In this document: positions 1 through 6,356 of the stretch, one piece after another
Numbering within the stretch: position 1 is the stretch's first letter
Layout of the letters: the number at the start of each line of letters is the position of its first letter
Assembly: GCA_031266495.1 (NCBI GenBank)
Contig: JAISAX010000636.1
Span: 1-12,322 of the forward strand
Origin: Opitutaceae bacterium
GTDB lineage: Bacteria; Verrucomicrobiota; Verrucomicrobiae; Opitutales; Opitutaceae
Reading direction: 5' to 3'
Length of the DNA: 12,322 nt
Position numbers and translations under genes: made by a program
The notes under the pieces: model-generated
Seen by the model: the letters and a program-made list of their open reading frames with translations, nothing else
The model's database searches: none
What the model was told of the DNA's origin: nothing

Positions 1-2
1 CG

Positions 3-62
3 ACCTTCGACCTGCCGCCCGTCGTGAAAAAAACAGTCGTAAACGAAGAGCGCGGCACCTGA
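3..62 (+). CDS. C-terminal end of an unidentified upstream gene (partial)
   Basis: The reading frame starting at base 3 gives TFDLPPVVKKTVVNEERGT and then a TGA stop at 60-62. The other two plus frames give less natural peptides (one stops after eight codons, one is Arg-rich). The residue mix resembles a genuine soluble protein tail, but nothing in 19 residues identifies a family. By position, the full gene would lie just upstream of the first cassette and could be another carbohydrate-utilisation gene; that is inference. The poly-C tract at 95-119 begins 32 nt after the stop, as seen after other genes here. Confidence 0.45.
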   Translation, partial: TFDLPPVVKKTVVNEERGT

Positions 63-94
63 TATGCCGTGGAAATTCCCGTTTGTATGTCCGG

Positions 95-119
95 CCCCCC
101 CCTCCCCCCCCCCCCCCCC
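95..119 (+). repeat. Poly-C tract 1 (C8-T-C16)
   Basis: Eight C, one T and sixteen C in a row, followed by G. It lies 32 nt after the stop of the upstream gene and, read on the minus strand, one base after the stop codon of the toxin remnant. Tract 3 at 6343-6355 is its counterpart: both are preceded by GTCCGG (with or without the first C block) and followed by GCTACTCG. The true length of such homopolymers is easily misread or slips in replication. Confidence 0.9.
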
Positions 120-120
120 G

Positions 121-229
121 CTACTCGCCCGACGCAAGAAGATGTTCTTTGCCTGCAAGAACCTGCTCGCTGCGCGCCGATCTGCCGGTCGCAACCGTGG
201 CAAGCCAGCACAAATGGGGACACGGGCAT
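121..229 (-). pseudogene. Remnant of the ART-like toxin gene (ends only)
   Basis: On the minus strand this begins MPVSPFVLACHGCDRQIG, matching residues 1-18 of the intact toxin at 6357-6959 except that Tyr10 is Cys. A 7-nt insertion at the next codons shifts the frame. The sequence then matches residues 19-28 (EQVLAGKEHL) in the shifted frame and ends with SGE-stop, resembling the intact terminus SDE-stop followed by the same C/G tract. About 500 nt encoding the core (residues about 30-196, including the GIYFWE motif) are missing. The ribosome-binding site of the intact copy (GGAGAAG) is also gone. This is a dead gene, not a small protein: it keeps the two ends of the parent and is frameshifted. 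Confidence 0.8.
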
Positions 230-233
230 GGGG
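138..233. repeat. Duplicated block A, copy 1 (partner 6875-6963)
   Basis: Near-identical to 6875-6963 apart from a 7-nt insertion and a handful of substitutions. It corresponds to the N-terminal coding part of the toxin gene. Within it ATGGGGACAC occurs twice as a direct repeat (214-223 and 228-237). Confidence 0.85.
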
Positions 234-236
234 ACA

Positions 237-400
237 CAGAACACACGCTTTGTCTGGTCCGGGATCGGCAGACACAAGGTTCCTTGAAACACCAAAAAAC
301 CAGGACATGTCCCCTTTTTTCTGAAAAAACAAAGTGATTGAATGATTTTTTATTGCATTCCCACAAATAATCGCCCTTTCTGCATACATATGATTCTCCG
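237..400. repeat. Duplicated block B, copy 1 (partner 7323-7490): regulator upstream region
   Basis: Aligns with 7323-7490, the sequence between the antitoxin and the intact GntR/LacI regulator including the first codons of the regulator. By eye the identity is roughly 70-80 per cent, rising to 31 of 32 within 331-362. The antitoxin gene and about 360 nt that separate blocks A and B in the intact copy are absent here. No intact gene lies in the 62-563 stretch; it holds only this block, block A, the poly-C tract and the two pseudogenes. Confidence 0.8.
331..362 (+). promoter_or_regulatory. Highly conserved 32-nt block, candidate operator/promoter (copy 1)
   Basis: Thirty-one of 32 bases match 7423-7454, although both flanks have diverged to roughly 70-80 per cent. 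It contains a direct repeat TGATT-GAA-TGATT, a T6 run, and GAATG/CATTC as an inverted pair spaced by 12 nt. It lies 27 nt upstream of the ancestral regulator start. Retention in a copy that lost its regulator suggests a protein-binding or promoter function. No convincing -35/-10 pair can be assigned, so the exact role is inference. Confidence 0.4.
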
Positions 401-553
401 GACTCCCCCGAAAATCTCACCAGTTACCACGTGCCATTTGAAACGCTCGGGGAAAAGTCCTTCGGGCTTTTGTCCGGGCGCATTCACAATCCCGATACCG
501 TCCAGCCGCTCATTCGCATCCGCGGTAAAATCATCACTCGCGACACCGCATGA
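390..553 (+). pseudogene. Remnant of a GntR/LacI regulator gene with internal deletion
   Basis: Starts with ATG and MILRTPPKI, matching MVFRTPPKV at the start of the intact regulator (7482). After a junction near 417 it continues, in a different frame, with the regulator C-terminus: TSYHVPFETLGEKSFGLLSG, RIHNPDTVQPLIRIRGKIIT, RDTA, stop at 551-553. The intact protein ends almost identically. About 975 nt are missing, covering the DNA-binding domain and most of the effector domain. The intact gene carries TCACC at both breakpoints (7507-7511 and 8482-8486), so short-repeat slippage may have made the deletion. Two extra bases at the junction put the two ends out of frame, so no mini-regulator is made. 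Confidence 0.85.
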
Positions 554-563
554 TCATCCCGCC

Positions 564-1307
564 ATGAACCGCCCGTTATTTCAGCGCCCCCATTCCGCTT
601 TTACCCTGGTCGAATTGCTTACCGTGATCGCGATCATCGGTATTCTGGCGGCCATTATCATCCCGACGGTTGGCAAAGTCCGCAAGACCGCCGAACGCGC
701 CACCTGTATCGCCAACCTCCGCAACGTCCACGGCTTCATCATGCTTTATGCGAGCGACAACAAAGACCTCATGCCGCTCTCCCGCACCTCCGGCCTCAAT
801 ACCGAGGAAGAACAAAACGCCCTTTTCTGGCGGCGCGGCATCCTCCCCTACATGGGCATTTCGCCTGTGAGCGGTGAAAATGTCTATCGCTCGACCGGGG
901 CCACCTGCCCGGTTGTCCGAAAGCTGGTTGCCACGCTGAACCCCGCGTATCCGGACCGGGCCAGCCTGGTGAACTACGCGATGAACATCTACATTCGCCC
1001 CAACGCCAGCATCTCCCCTCCGACCCGCTTTCCGGCAAGCGCGTTTCGCGCACCGTCAAAAACCATGCTCTTCACCGAAGCCCCCCTCGACCCCTCGACA
1101 TGGCCCGCCGTTGCCATGACACAACCCCTCGCCTCCGCCATGAACGGAGCCTCCCCGAAATACGGCGACTATCACGATGGCGCGCAAAACGTCGTCTTTG
1201 CGGACGGGCACGTCGAATCCCTCAAAACGATCTCCCGCATCGCCACCCCGCCTTATTTCCCGCCACCCGGCGGCAATCCCGACGACTACCTGTTCTGGAT
1301 GCCATAG
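564..1307 (+). CDS. Pseudopilin-like protein, prepilin N-terminal methylation type with H-X9-DG tail
   Basis: 247 residues. A short leader (residues 1-12) precedes [20 protein letters not shown], the type IV pilin/type II secretion pseudopilin helix. Predicted prepilin peptidase cleavage is Ala12|Phe13, with Glu at +5 (residue 17). Ala rather than Gly at -1 is, as far as I recall, common in verrucomicrobial members of this family. Near the C-terminus, YHDGAQNVVFADGHVE fits the H-X9-DG motif of the large verrucomicrobial/planctomycetal family. The protein probably sits in the inner membrane facing the periplasm, perhaps as a pseudopilus component or surface-export factor; exact function is unknown. 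The start at 564 is chosen because it gives a normal leader, lies 10 nt after the regulator-remnant stop and matches the position in the intact cassette. An in-frame upstream ATG at 390 would add 58 unlikely residues. Confidence 0.88.
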   Translation: MNRPLFQRPHSAFTLVELLTVIAIIGILAAIIIPTVGKVRKTAERATCIANLRNVHGFIMLYASDNKDLMPLSRTSGLNTEEEQNALFWRRGILPYMGISPVSGENVYRSTGATCPVVRKLVATLNPAYPDRASLVNYAMNIYIRPNASISPPTRFPASAFRAPSKTMLFTEAPLDPSTWPAVAMTQPLASAMNGASPKYGDYHDGAQNVVFADGHVESLKTISRIATPPYFPPPGGNPDDYLFWMP

Positions 1308-1369
1308 GCGCATTTTATCACCCGCCAGAAAACCATCGTATCATAAAATTCGTTACAACACCCGAACCC

Positions 1370-2068
1370 ATGAAAACTGCATCACCGTTCCTGAATCAAC
1401 GCCGCCGGACTGCATTCCCTTTGCTTGCCGCCGGACTGTTCGCCTTCGCGTCCGTGTCCCGCCTTTGCGCGGCGGATGCGACACTCACACCCACCGTGGA
1501 TTTTTACACGACCAGTGCCGGTAATGTTGCCAGCCTTACAAACCGGCTTCTCAGCAACATAAACCAGCAATTGTTTCTCGAATTCAATGTCGCGTCGATA
1601 GACCTGGACGCAGTCACCTCCGCCACGCTGCGACTTTATCTGGTCCAGGACTCCGCCAACACACAGGGATCCCGTGACATCATTGCGCAGACCTGCACCT
1701 TCACTGCTGTTCCGGTGGAGGGTAGTGCATTTACCTATACGCCTGGCACCGGGGAAGGCGCGACGACTTCGGTCGATTCCACCGCGGCCAGCCAATACTG
1801 GAATTGGGACGTCACCGCCCTGCTTGTTCCGGAAAACGTCACCCAAAACAACACCATCAGTTTTGTCATGACCATGACCGGACAAGCGGCCGTATTCCGT
1901 TTCACGGACAGTGATCCGGCCAATGACAACTCGCCGGCAAATACCGGCTCCCCCCTGCAACTCCTTGTCACAACAACGGCCGTTCCTGAACCCGCCGCGA
2001 CTGCCATCATCGCCGCCTGTATCGCCCTTGGCGTATTTTGGGTAGCCCGCCGTCGCCGAAACGGTTGA
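1370..2068 (+). CDS. PEP-CTERM exosortase-sorted protein with DNRLRE/CBM-like domain
   Basis: 232 residues. An N-terminal signal peptide (Arg-rich start, hydrophobic LLAAGLFAFASV, likely cleavage near CAA|DA at about residue 35) leads into a beta-rich domain. Its features, FLEFNVASIDLDAVTSATLR followed by LYLV, then WNWDVTALL, resemble DNRLRE/CBM96-type carbohydrate-binding modules. The tail is a textbook PEP-CTERM signal: VPEP at 205-208, a membrane helix, then ARRRRNG. Such tails are recognised by an exosortase, so the mature protein should be released to or anchored at the cell surface. The gene lies 62 nt after the pseudopilin gene, on the same strand and probably in one transcript. No Shine-Dalgarno sequence precedes ATG 1370. 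Carbohydrate binding is inference from fold-like motifs; the sorting signal is clear. Confidence 0.85.
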   Translation: MKTASPFLNQRRRTAFPLLAAGLFAFASVSRLCAADATLTPTVDFYTTSAGNVASLTNRLLSNINQQLFLEFNVASIDLDAVTSATLRLYLVQDSANTQGSRDIIAQTCTFTAVPVEGSAFTYTPGTGEGATTSVDSTAASQYWNWDVTALLVPENVTQNNTISFVMTMTGQAAVFRFTDSDPANDNSPANTGSPLQLLVTTTAVPEPAATAIIAACIALGVFWVARRRRNG

Positions 2069-2090
2069 CGGCTCCCCGTCGTATCGCAAT

Positions 2091-2106
2091 CCCCTCCCCC
2101 CCCCCC
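2091..2106 (+). repeat. Poly-C tract 2 (C4-T-C11)
   Basis: Four C, one T, eleven C, then G, beginning 22 nt after the PEP-CTERM gene stop and 70 nt before the GH5 start. It follows the same pattern as tracts 1 and 4. It lies inside what looks like one operon, so if it promotes Rho-dependent termination it would reduce expression of the downstream genes. Confidence 0.9.
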
Positions 2107-2175
2107 GCCTTCACACATCGGACGGAAGCAGCCTTGCATTGTCCTGCTCCCGGACACACCGCCCATCCTGTACAC

Positions 2176-3339
2176 ATGACCATATCTCGTATCAAATACC
2201 GCATTACAACCGCCATCATTGGCGCGCTTCTCTTTTCCGGAATGTCCATCCCCCTCGCCGCCTCCGTCGGATACGCCCCGGTCTCCGATCTTTGCACGGA
2301 CAACGATGTCGCGACAACCCCGCGCCTGCGCGGATTCACCGTTCGCTTTGATGCCGGCGAAACAACCTTTCGCGACGCGCGAGCGCTCGGCGCCAACAGT
2401 GTCCGTCTCATCCTCAGCCCCATCACGACTCACGCCGGCAATCCCGTTGCCGCCTGGCAAAAAATGCTCGAACGCCTCCCCGCCCAACTCGAAGCGGCGC
2501 GGGAGAATGGCATCTTTGTTGTCGTCTCCCTTTTTTCTCCGCCGATGGCCAATTACCGTGAACTCCGGGCGGCTGGAAAAAACGCATGGGCGCACTATTT
2601 GTGGCGCGAACCGGGCGAACTCGAACTGATGAAACAACAGGCGGTCGCCACCGCCCGCATCCTGAAACCCTATGCCGGGCACGTCTGGCTCGAACTCAAA
2701 AACGAACCCCTCGACTGGGACGATTTTCCAGGCTACCCGCAAAACTGGCCCGCCTGGGCGCAACAACTCATCGACGCCATTCGTGAAACCAGCGACGTGC
2801 CCATCGTCGTCCAGGTCGGCCCCGGCGGCCTGTGCTGGGGTTTTTCAACCTTCCCCGTCCTCAAGGGAAAAAACATCGTGTATAGCGTCCACAACTACCA
2901 ACCTCACGCCTACACCCACCAGGGCGTGAAAACCCTCGAAGGCACCGACCTCAAGCAAGCCTACGAAAAAATCAGGCAGCCGTGGCCCGGATCCTTCGGT
3001 GACAACGGTGGCGGCCTCTGGAACAAGGAACGACTCCGCAAGGAACTCGCGCCCGCGATCGACTTCGCAAAGAAAAACAAAGTCCGCATTTACGTCGGCG
3101 AATTTGGCGTGGCCCGCTGGGCGCCCGACGCCGTGCAATACCTGCGCGACAACATCGACCTCTTTGAAGAACTCGGCTGGGACTGGTCGTATCACGCCTT
3201 CCGCGAAAGCCACATCTGGAGCTTCGAGCATGACGAGAAGTATTCAACTTACCACGACGCGCAACGTGCCACCGCGCCCACCGGACGCGAAAAACTCGTC
3301 CGCGAATACCTCACCCGCAATAACCGCTCTGTTCGTTAA
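2176..3339 (+). CDS. Exported GH5-like glycoside hydrolase (cellulase/mannanase fold)
   Basis: 387 residues. An N-terminal signal peptide (MTISRIKYRITTAIIGALLF then SGMSIPLAAS) is followed by a TIM-barrel of GH5 type. Visible hallmarks in order are LGANSVRLIL (conserved Arg), LELKNEPLDW with the acid/base Glu177 after Asn176, VHNYQPHAYTH, and YVGEFGVARW with the nucleophile Glu309. WDWSYHAFRE follows near strand 8. Both catalytic Glu residues are present and the length is normal for a single-domain enzyme. It should hydrolyse beta-1,4-linked glucan, mannan or a related hemicellulose in the periplasm or outside; the substrate cannot be read from sequence. ATG 2176 is chosen because an earlier in-frame ATG at 2038 would overlap the PEP-CTERM gene and bury the signal peptide. 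No Shine-Dalgarno is seen. Confidence 0.88.
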   Translation: MTISRIKYRITTAIIGALLFSGMSIPLAASVGYAPVSDLCTDNDVATTPRLRGFTVRFDAGETTFRDARALGANSVRLILSPITTHAGNPVAAWQKMLERLPAQLEAARENGIFVVVSLFSPPMANYRELRAAGKNAWAHYLWREPGELELMKQQAVATARILKPYAGHVWLELKNEPLDWDDFPGYPQNWPAWAQQLIDAIRETSDVPIVVQVGPGGLCWGFSTFPVLKGKNIVYSVHNYQPHAYTHQGVKTLEGTDLKQAYEKIRQPWPGSFGDNGGGLWNKERLRKELAPAIDFAKKNKVRIYVGEFGVARWAPDAVQYLRDNIDLFEELGWDWSYHAFRESHIWSFEHDEKYSTYHDAQRATAPTGREKLVREYLTRNNRSVR

Positions 3340-3350
3340 AAGACATCTCA

Positions 3351-3551
3351 ATGGGAAAAATCCTTTTTATCGGGGGCACCGGAGTTATCAGCACCGCGTG
3401 CACACGACTCGCTGCGCACCGCGGCATCGAACTTCACCTGCTCACGCGTAGCGGCTCGTCCAGGACAACGCTCACGGAAGCCGCGGCGGACATCGCCACC
3501 ATTACCCGTGCAGCCTCCGCCCGAGGGCAAATGATCGCATTGAATCCCTGA
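3351..3551 (+). pseudogene. Truncated NAD-dependent epimerase/dehydratase (N-terminal stub)
   Basis: 66 residues beginning MGKILFIGGTGVISTACTRL, the first beta-alpha-beta unit of an extended short-chain dehydrogenase with the GGTGVIS nucleotide-binding motif, followed by a second strand ELHLLTRSGSSR. Normal family members have about 300 residues and carry a YxxxK active site; all of that is missing. The stop at 3549-3551 comes only 5 nt before the next gene, so no continuation exists in another frame. The start lies 11 nt after the GH5 stop. It is most likely the leftover of a deleted sugar-nucleotide or sugar-modifying enzyme. A functional small protein cannot be excluded but is less likely. 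Confidence 0.65.
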
Positions 3552-3556
3552 TCCTC

Positions 3557-4732
3557 ATGACACATGCGTCTCCTTTATCCGTCCGCTGGCAACCGCAAGG
3601 GCTGGCGATTGTCCCCACCGAGCCGTGGGAGCAGGACGGACTGCGCAACTTCACCTGCCCCGCCGAACCACTCGGCGACGGCGGCGGCAACGGCGGCTGG
3701 CGGCTCTGGTATTACGCCCGCACCGCCGACCGCCGTTCCTGCGAAATCGGCATCGCCGAAGGCATTCCCGGTTCGCCCTCCGCGCGCAAATACCGGCTCC
3801 GGCGCGCTCCCGGCAACGCCCGCCTCCTGTATCCGGGAGAACGTTACACACTGTCAAATCTCCCGGATGGCTGGCTCCCCGTGCAGCCCGTTCACCTCGT
3901 TCTTCCCGGTGGCGGACATCGTCTCTACTTTTGGGCGCACGCCCCCGGCATCGTCCGTTATCTCTGCGCCGATTCCTGCGACGGATTTCATTATACCGTC
4001 GCCGATCCGTATCGGGCCATCCTCTACCACTACCACGACCGGGCGGTCGAAAAAAACACCCTCGCAGCCGACGGACTCACCTTCTGGGGAAATACCGCCC
4101 ATACCCGCCCCGGCCACGAGCCTGCCGCCAACCCGATGCTCGTGACGAACGACGCAACCAATCTCTACGCCATTCCCGGCGTCACCCCCGACGCCGCCTC
4201 CGACGCCGCCCGATACGAACTCTACACGGCCTGTATCGTTTCCGTGCCCAAGGACAGTCCGCGTTACATCGCCGAAGACAACGCCGCCGGTTTTGTCCGT
4301 GTCATTGACCGCTTCACCAGCCGCGACGGACTTCATTTTGAAGACCGCCGCCGCGTTCTCGAACCCGATACCGACGAACCGCCCGGCCTCCAGTTTTACG
4401 GCCTCGCCGTCACCCATCTTCCCGACGGACGCCGTTACGGGCAGATCGGCCACTATCGTTGCGACACCCAAATCCTCTCCATCGAACGCGCCATGTCCGA
4501 TGACGGAGGCCTGACCTGGCAACGCCCGGATCGATTCCCCTGCATGGATGCGGGCTTCAACGGCGGACACGACATCCACGGCCTTCTGCCAAGTCACAAC
4601 GTTGTTTATCACGACAACGCCTGGTGGTGCTTCTACACCGGACACCGGCACACGCATAATTTCAAAAAAAGCGCCGGTCTCCCGACCGCCACCGTCCTCC
4701 TCGCCAAGAGTGGCCAGCCCGACACTGCATGA
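3557..4732 (+). CDS. Cytoplasmic five-bladed beta-propeller, GH43/GH32-superfamily-like glycosidase
   Basis: 391 residues with no signal peptide. The sequence shows repeated strand-turn-Asp-Gly elements typical of the GH43/GH32/GH117/GH130 five-bladed propellers: WRLWYYARTADRRSCEIGIA, HRLYFWAH, LCADSCDGFHYT, FTSRDGLHFEDRR, MSDDGGLTWQRPDRF and WWCFYTGH. Acidic residues at blade starts could form the active site, but I cannot assign the nucleophile and acid with certainty. It may act on an imported oligosaccharide, or be a non-catalytic homologue. The gene starts 5 nt after the truncated epimerase, and its stop overlaps the start of the oxidoreductase gene (ATGA at 4729-4732), which implies translational coupling and a shared pathway. 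No Shine-Dalgarno sequence is evident. Confidence 0.7.
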   Translation: MTHASPLSVRWQPQGLAIVPTEPWEQDGLRNFTCPAEPLGDGGGNGGWRLWYYARTADRRSCEIGIAEGIPGSPSARKYRLRRAPGNARLLYPGERYTLSNLPDGWLPVQPVHLVLPGGGHRLYFWAHAPGIVRYLCADSCDGFHYTVADPYRAILYHYHDRAVEKNTLAADGLTFWGNTAHTRPGHEPAANPMLVTNDATNLYAIPGVTPDAASDAARYELYTACIVSVPKDSPRYIAEDNAAGFVRVIDRFTSRDGLHFEDRRRVLEPDTDEPPGLQFYGLAVTHLPDGRRYGQIGHYRCDTQILSIERAMSDDGGLTWQRPDRFPCMDAGFNGGHDIHGLLPSHNVVYHDNAWWCFYTGHRHTHNFKKSAGLPTATVLLAKSGQPDTA

Positions 4733-6243
4733 AACAATCCGTCACAAACCTTCCCGCCGACACAAACCTCCCCGCCATCACCACCGATGTTCTTGTTGTC
4801 GGCGCGGGAGCCGCCGGCCTCACCGCCGCGCTCGCAGCCGCCCGCAATGGAGCCAACACACTCCTCGTCGAATCCGCCGGTTTCCCTGGCGGACTCTCCG
4901 CCACGCTATCCTGGCTCGGTTTTCATGACCGCGATTATCGCCAGGTCGTCAAAGGCATGGCCGCCGGGTTTGTCCGCCGCCTCCGGCAAACCGGAGCGGC
5001 CTCGCCTTACGAGTATGACATCAAGTGCGGCTCCGCCGTCAGCATTGACACCCACTGGTGGAAATGCCTCGCCATGCAGCTCTGCTCCGAAGCCGGCGTA
5101 AAACTCATGCTGCACACGCATGTGCTGGATACCTTGCGCGAAGGCGACCGGATCACCGGAGTCGTCGTCCATCACAAATCAGGACAGCAACGTATCCACG
5201 CATTAACGACAATTGACTGCACCGGAGACGGCGACGTTGCCGCGCGGGGTGGCGTCGCCTGGGAAAAAGGTCGGAGCGGTGACGGACTCGTCCAGGCGCC
5301 GACACTGGTATTCCGTCTCGGTGGCGTAGATCGCACCGCATTTATCGCCGGATGCAAACGCGACGACCTCAACTACCGTGAATGGCTTGCGCCTTACCCG
5401 GACCTGCGAGCCAAAACCCTGGGGCGCCTTGATCGCATGCAAGTCATCATCTGCGGCGGCTTCGCTCCGCTTCTTGAACGCGCCCGCGCTGCCGGGGATC
5501 TCGACATTCCCCAAACCCGGATCGTCGGGGTAAAAACCCATCGTCCCGACGAGTTCACCGTCATCATGACCCGCGTTCTCGGCCTCGACCCGATTGACGT
5601 CAACAGCGTGACGCAGGCCTGCGCCCGGGTTTATGAGCAGATCCCGCAACTCGTGTCCTTTTTCCGGAACTACGTTCCCGGATTCGCCACCGCGCGCCTT
5701 CTCGAAATCGCGCCCATGCTCGGCATACGCGAGAGCCGCCGAATCATGGGCGACCACATCCTCACGGAAGACGATCTCGTCAATGGCCGCATTTTTCCCG
5801 ATGCCGTTGCAATGGGCGCCTATCACATCGACATCCACCGTCCCTCCGGCACCTGGGTGGACTCGCGCAACGTCAAAGCCTACACGATTCCCCTGCGCAG
5901 CCTCATCGCGCGCGACGTGGACGGTCTTGCGATGGCCGGCAAGTGCATCTCGGCCACGCACGAAGCCATGGCCTCGACACGCGTCATACCCATCTGCATG
6001 GCGCAAGGCCAGGCAGCCGGCACCGCCGCCGCGCTCGCCGCCCGCCACCGTATCAGCATTCGCAAGACACCTGTCGGCGAACTCCAGGCGCTATTGCAGC
6101 AACAGGGAGCGGAAATCGGTCGAACTCTTGAAGCCCCCGACCATTCCCTCATTGAGGAAATCGGTCAGCTTCCGTTCGATGAACCACCCACCACCGGCGA
6201 CCACGATGCCGCCTCTTCCGCGCAAACCGCCTGGGTGCGATGA
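4729..6243 (+). CDS. FAD-dependent oxidoreductase (FAD_oxidored family)
   Basis: 504 residues. The N-terminus holds a Rossmann dinucleotide-binding motif VLVVGAGAAG (Gly25-x-Gly27-x-x-Gly30), with Glu48 ending the second strand (TLLVESAGFPGG) and binding the FAD ribose. A second signature is TIDCTGDGDVAARGGVAWEK, and the C-terminal part has GLAMAGKCISATHEAMASTR followed by GQAAGTAAALAA, all typical of the FAD_oxidored family (PF12831) often found in verrucomicrobial and planctomycetal sugar loci. No signal peptide, so cytoplasmic. The substrate is unknown; coupling to the propeller protein suggests oxidation or dehydration of a sugar or its derivative. The ATG overlaps the preceding stop by 4 nt, which fixes the start. 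Confidence 0.88.
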   Translation: MKQSVTNLPADTNLPAITTDVLVVGAGAAGLTAALAAARNGANTLLVESAGFPGGLSATLSWLGFHDRDYRQVVKGMAAGFVRRLRQTGAASPYEYDIKCGSAVSIDTHWWKCLAMQLCSEAGVKLMLHTHVLDTLREGDRITGVVVHHKSGQQRIHALTTIDCTGDGDVAARGGVAWEKGRSGDGLVQAPTLVFRLGGVDRTAFIAGCKRDDLNYREWLAPYPDLRAKTLGRLDRMQVIICGGFAPLLERARAAGDLDIPQTRIVGVKTHRPDEFTVIMTRVLGLDPIDVNSVTQACARVYEQIPQLVSFFRNYVPGFATARLLEIAPMLGIRESRRIMGDHILTEDDLVNGRIFPDAVAMGAYHIDIHRPSGTWVDSRNVKAYTIPLRSLIARDVDGLAMAGKCISATHEAMASTRVIPICMAQGQAAGTAAALAARHRISIRKTPVGELQALLQQQGAEIGRTLEAPDHSLIEEIGQLPFDEPPTTGDHDAASSAQTAWVR

Positions 6244-6261
6244 AACCCGGAAAAAGGTCAA

Positions 6262-6278
6262 GGCAATCAATGATTGCC
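6262..6278. promoter_or_regulatory. 17-bp palindrome downstream of the oxidoreductase gene
   Basis: GGCAATCA-A-TGATTGCC is a perfect inverted repeat with 8-bp arms, 18 nt after the oxidoreductase stop. No T run follows, so it is not a standard intrinsic terminator, although GGCAATC/GATTGCC could form a hairpin with a 3-nt loop. The TGATT half also occurs twice in the conserved block upstream of the regulator (7423-7454). Either a regulator operator or a weak 3' hairpin. Confidence 0.4.
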
Positions 6279-6342
6279 AGATTGGAGAGTGGAAATTGGA
6301 AAGCGGCGAGGTGTACTGACCGCGCGAATAGTCCAGTCCGGT

Positions 6343-6355
6343 CCCCCCCCCCCCC
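6343..6355 (+). repeat. Poly-C tract 3 (C13)
   Basis: Thirteen C preceded by GTCCGGT and followed by GCTACTCG. It lies 99 nt after the oxidoreductase stop and one base beyond the toxin stop codon on the minus strand, so the two convergent genes share it. It corresponds to tract 1 but lacks the leading C8 block. The 6244-6342 gap holds otherwise only the palindrome at 6262. Confidence 0.9.
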
Positions 6356-6356
6356 G

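Noticed and set aside
303..320. Intrinsic terminator at GGACATGTCC plus T run
   Set aside because: The stem would be at most 4 bp with a 2-nt loop, and two C separate it from the T run.
342..563. Upstream extension of the first pseudopilin gene, starting at 342 or 390
   Set aside because: The extra residues are out-of-frame regulator tail and would place 58 or more residues before the prepilin helix; the ATG at 564 matches the paralogous arrangement.
2038..2175. Earlier start for the GH5 gene at 2038
   Set aside because: It overlaps the PEP-CTERM gene, crosses poly-C tract 2 and buries the signal peptide.
1735..2766. Long minus-strand open frames opposite the PEP-CTERM, GH5, FAD and regulator genes
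   Set aside because: They mirror high-GC coding strands, show Gly/Arg/Val-rich peptides without domains, and oppose genes with clear motifs.
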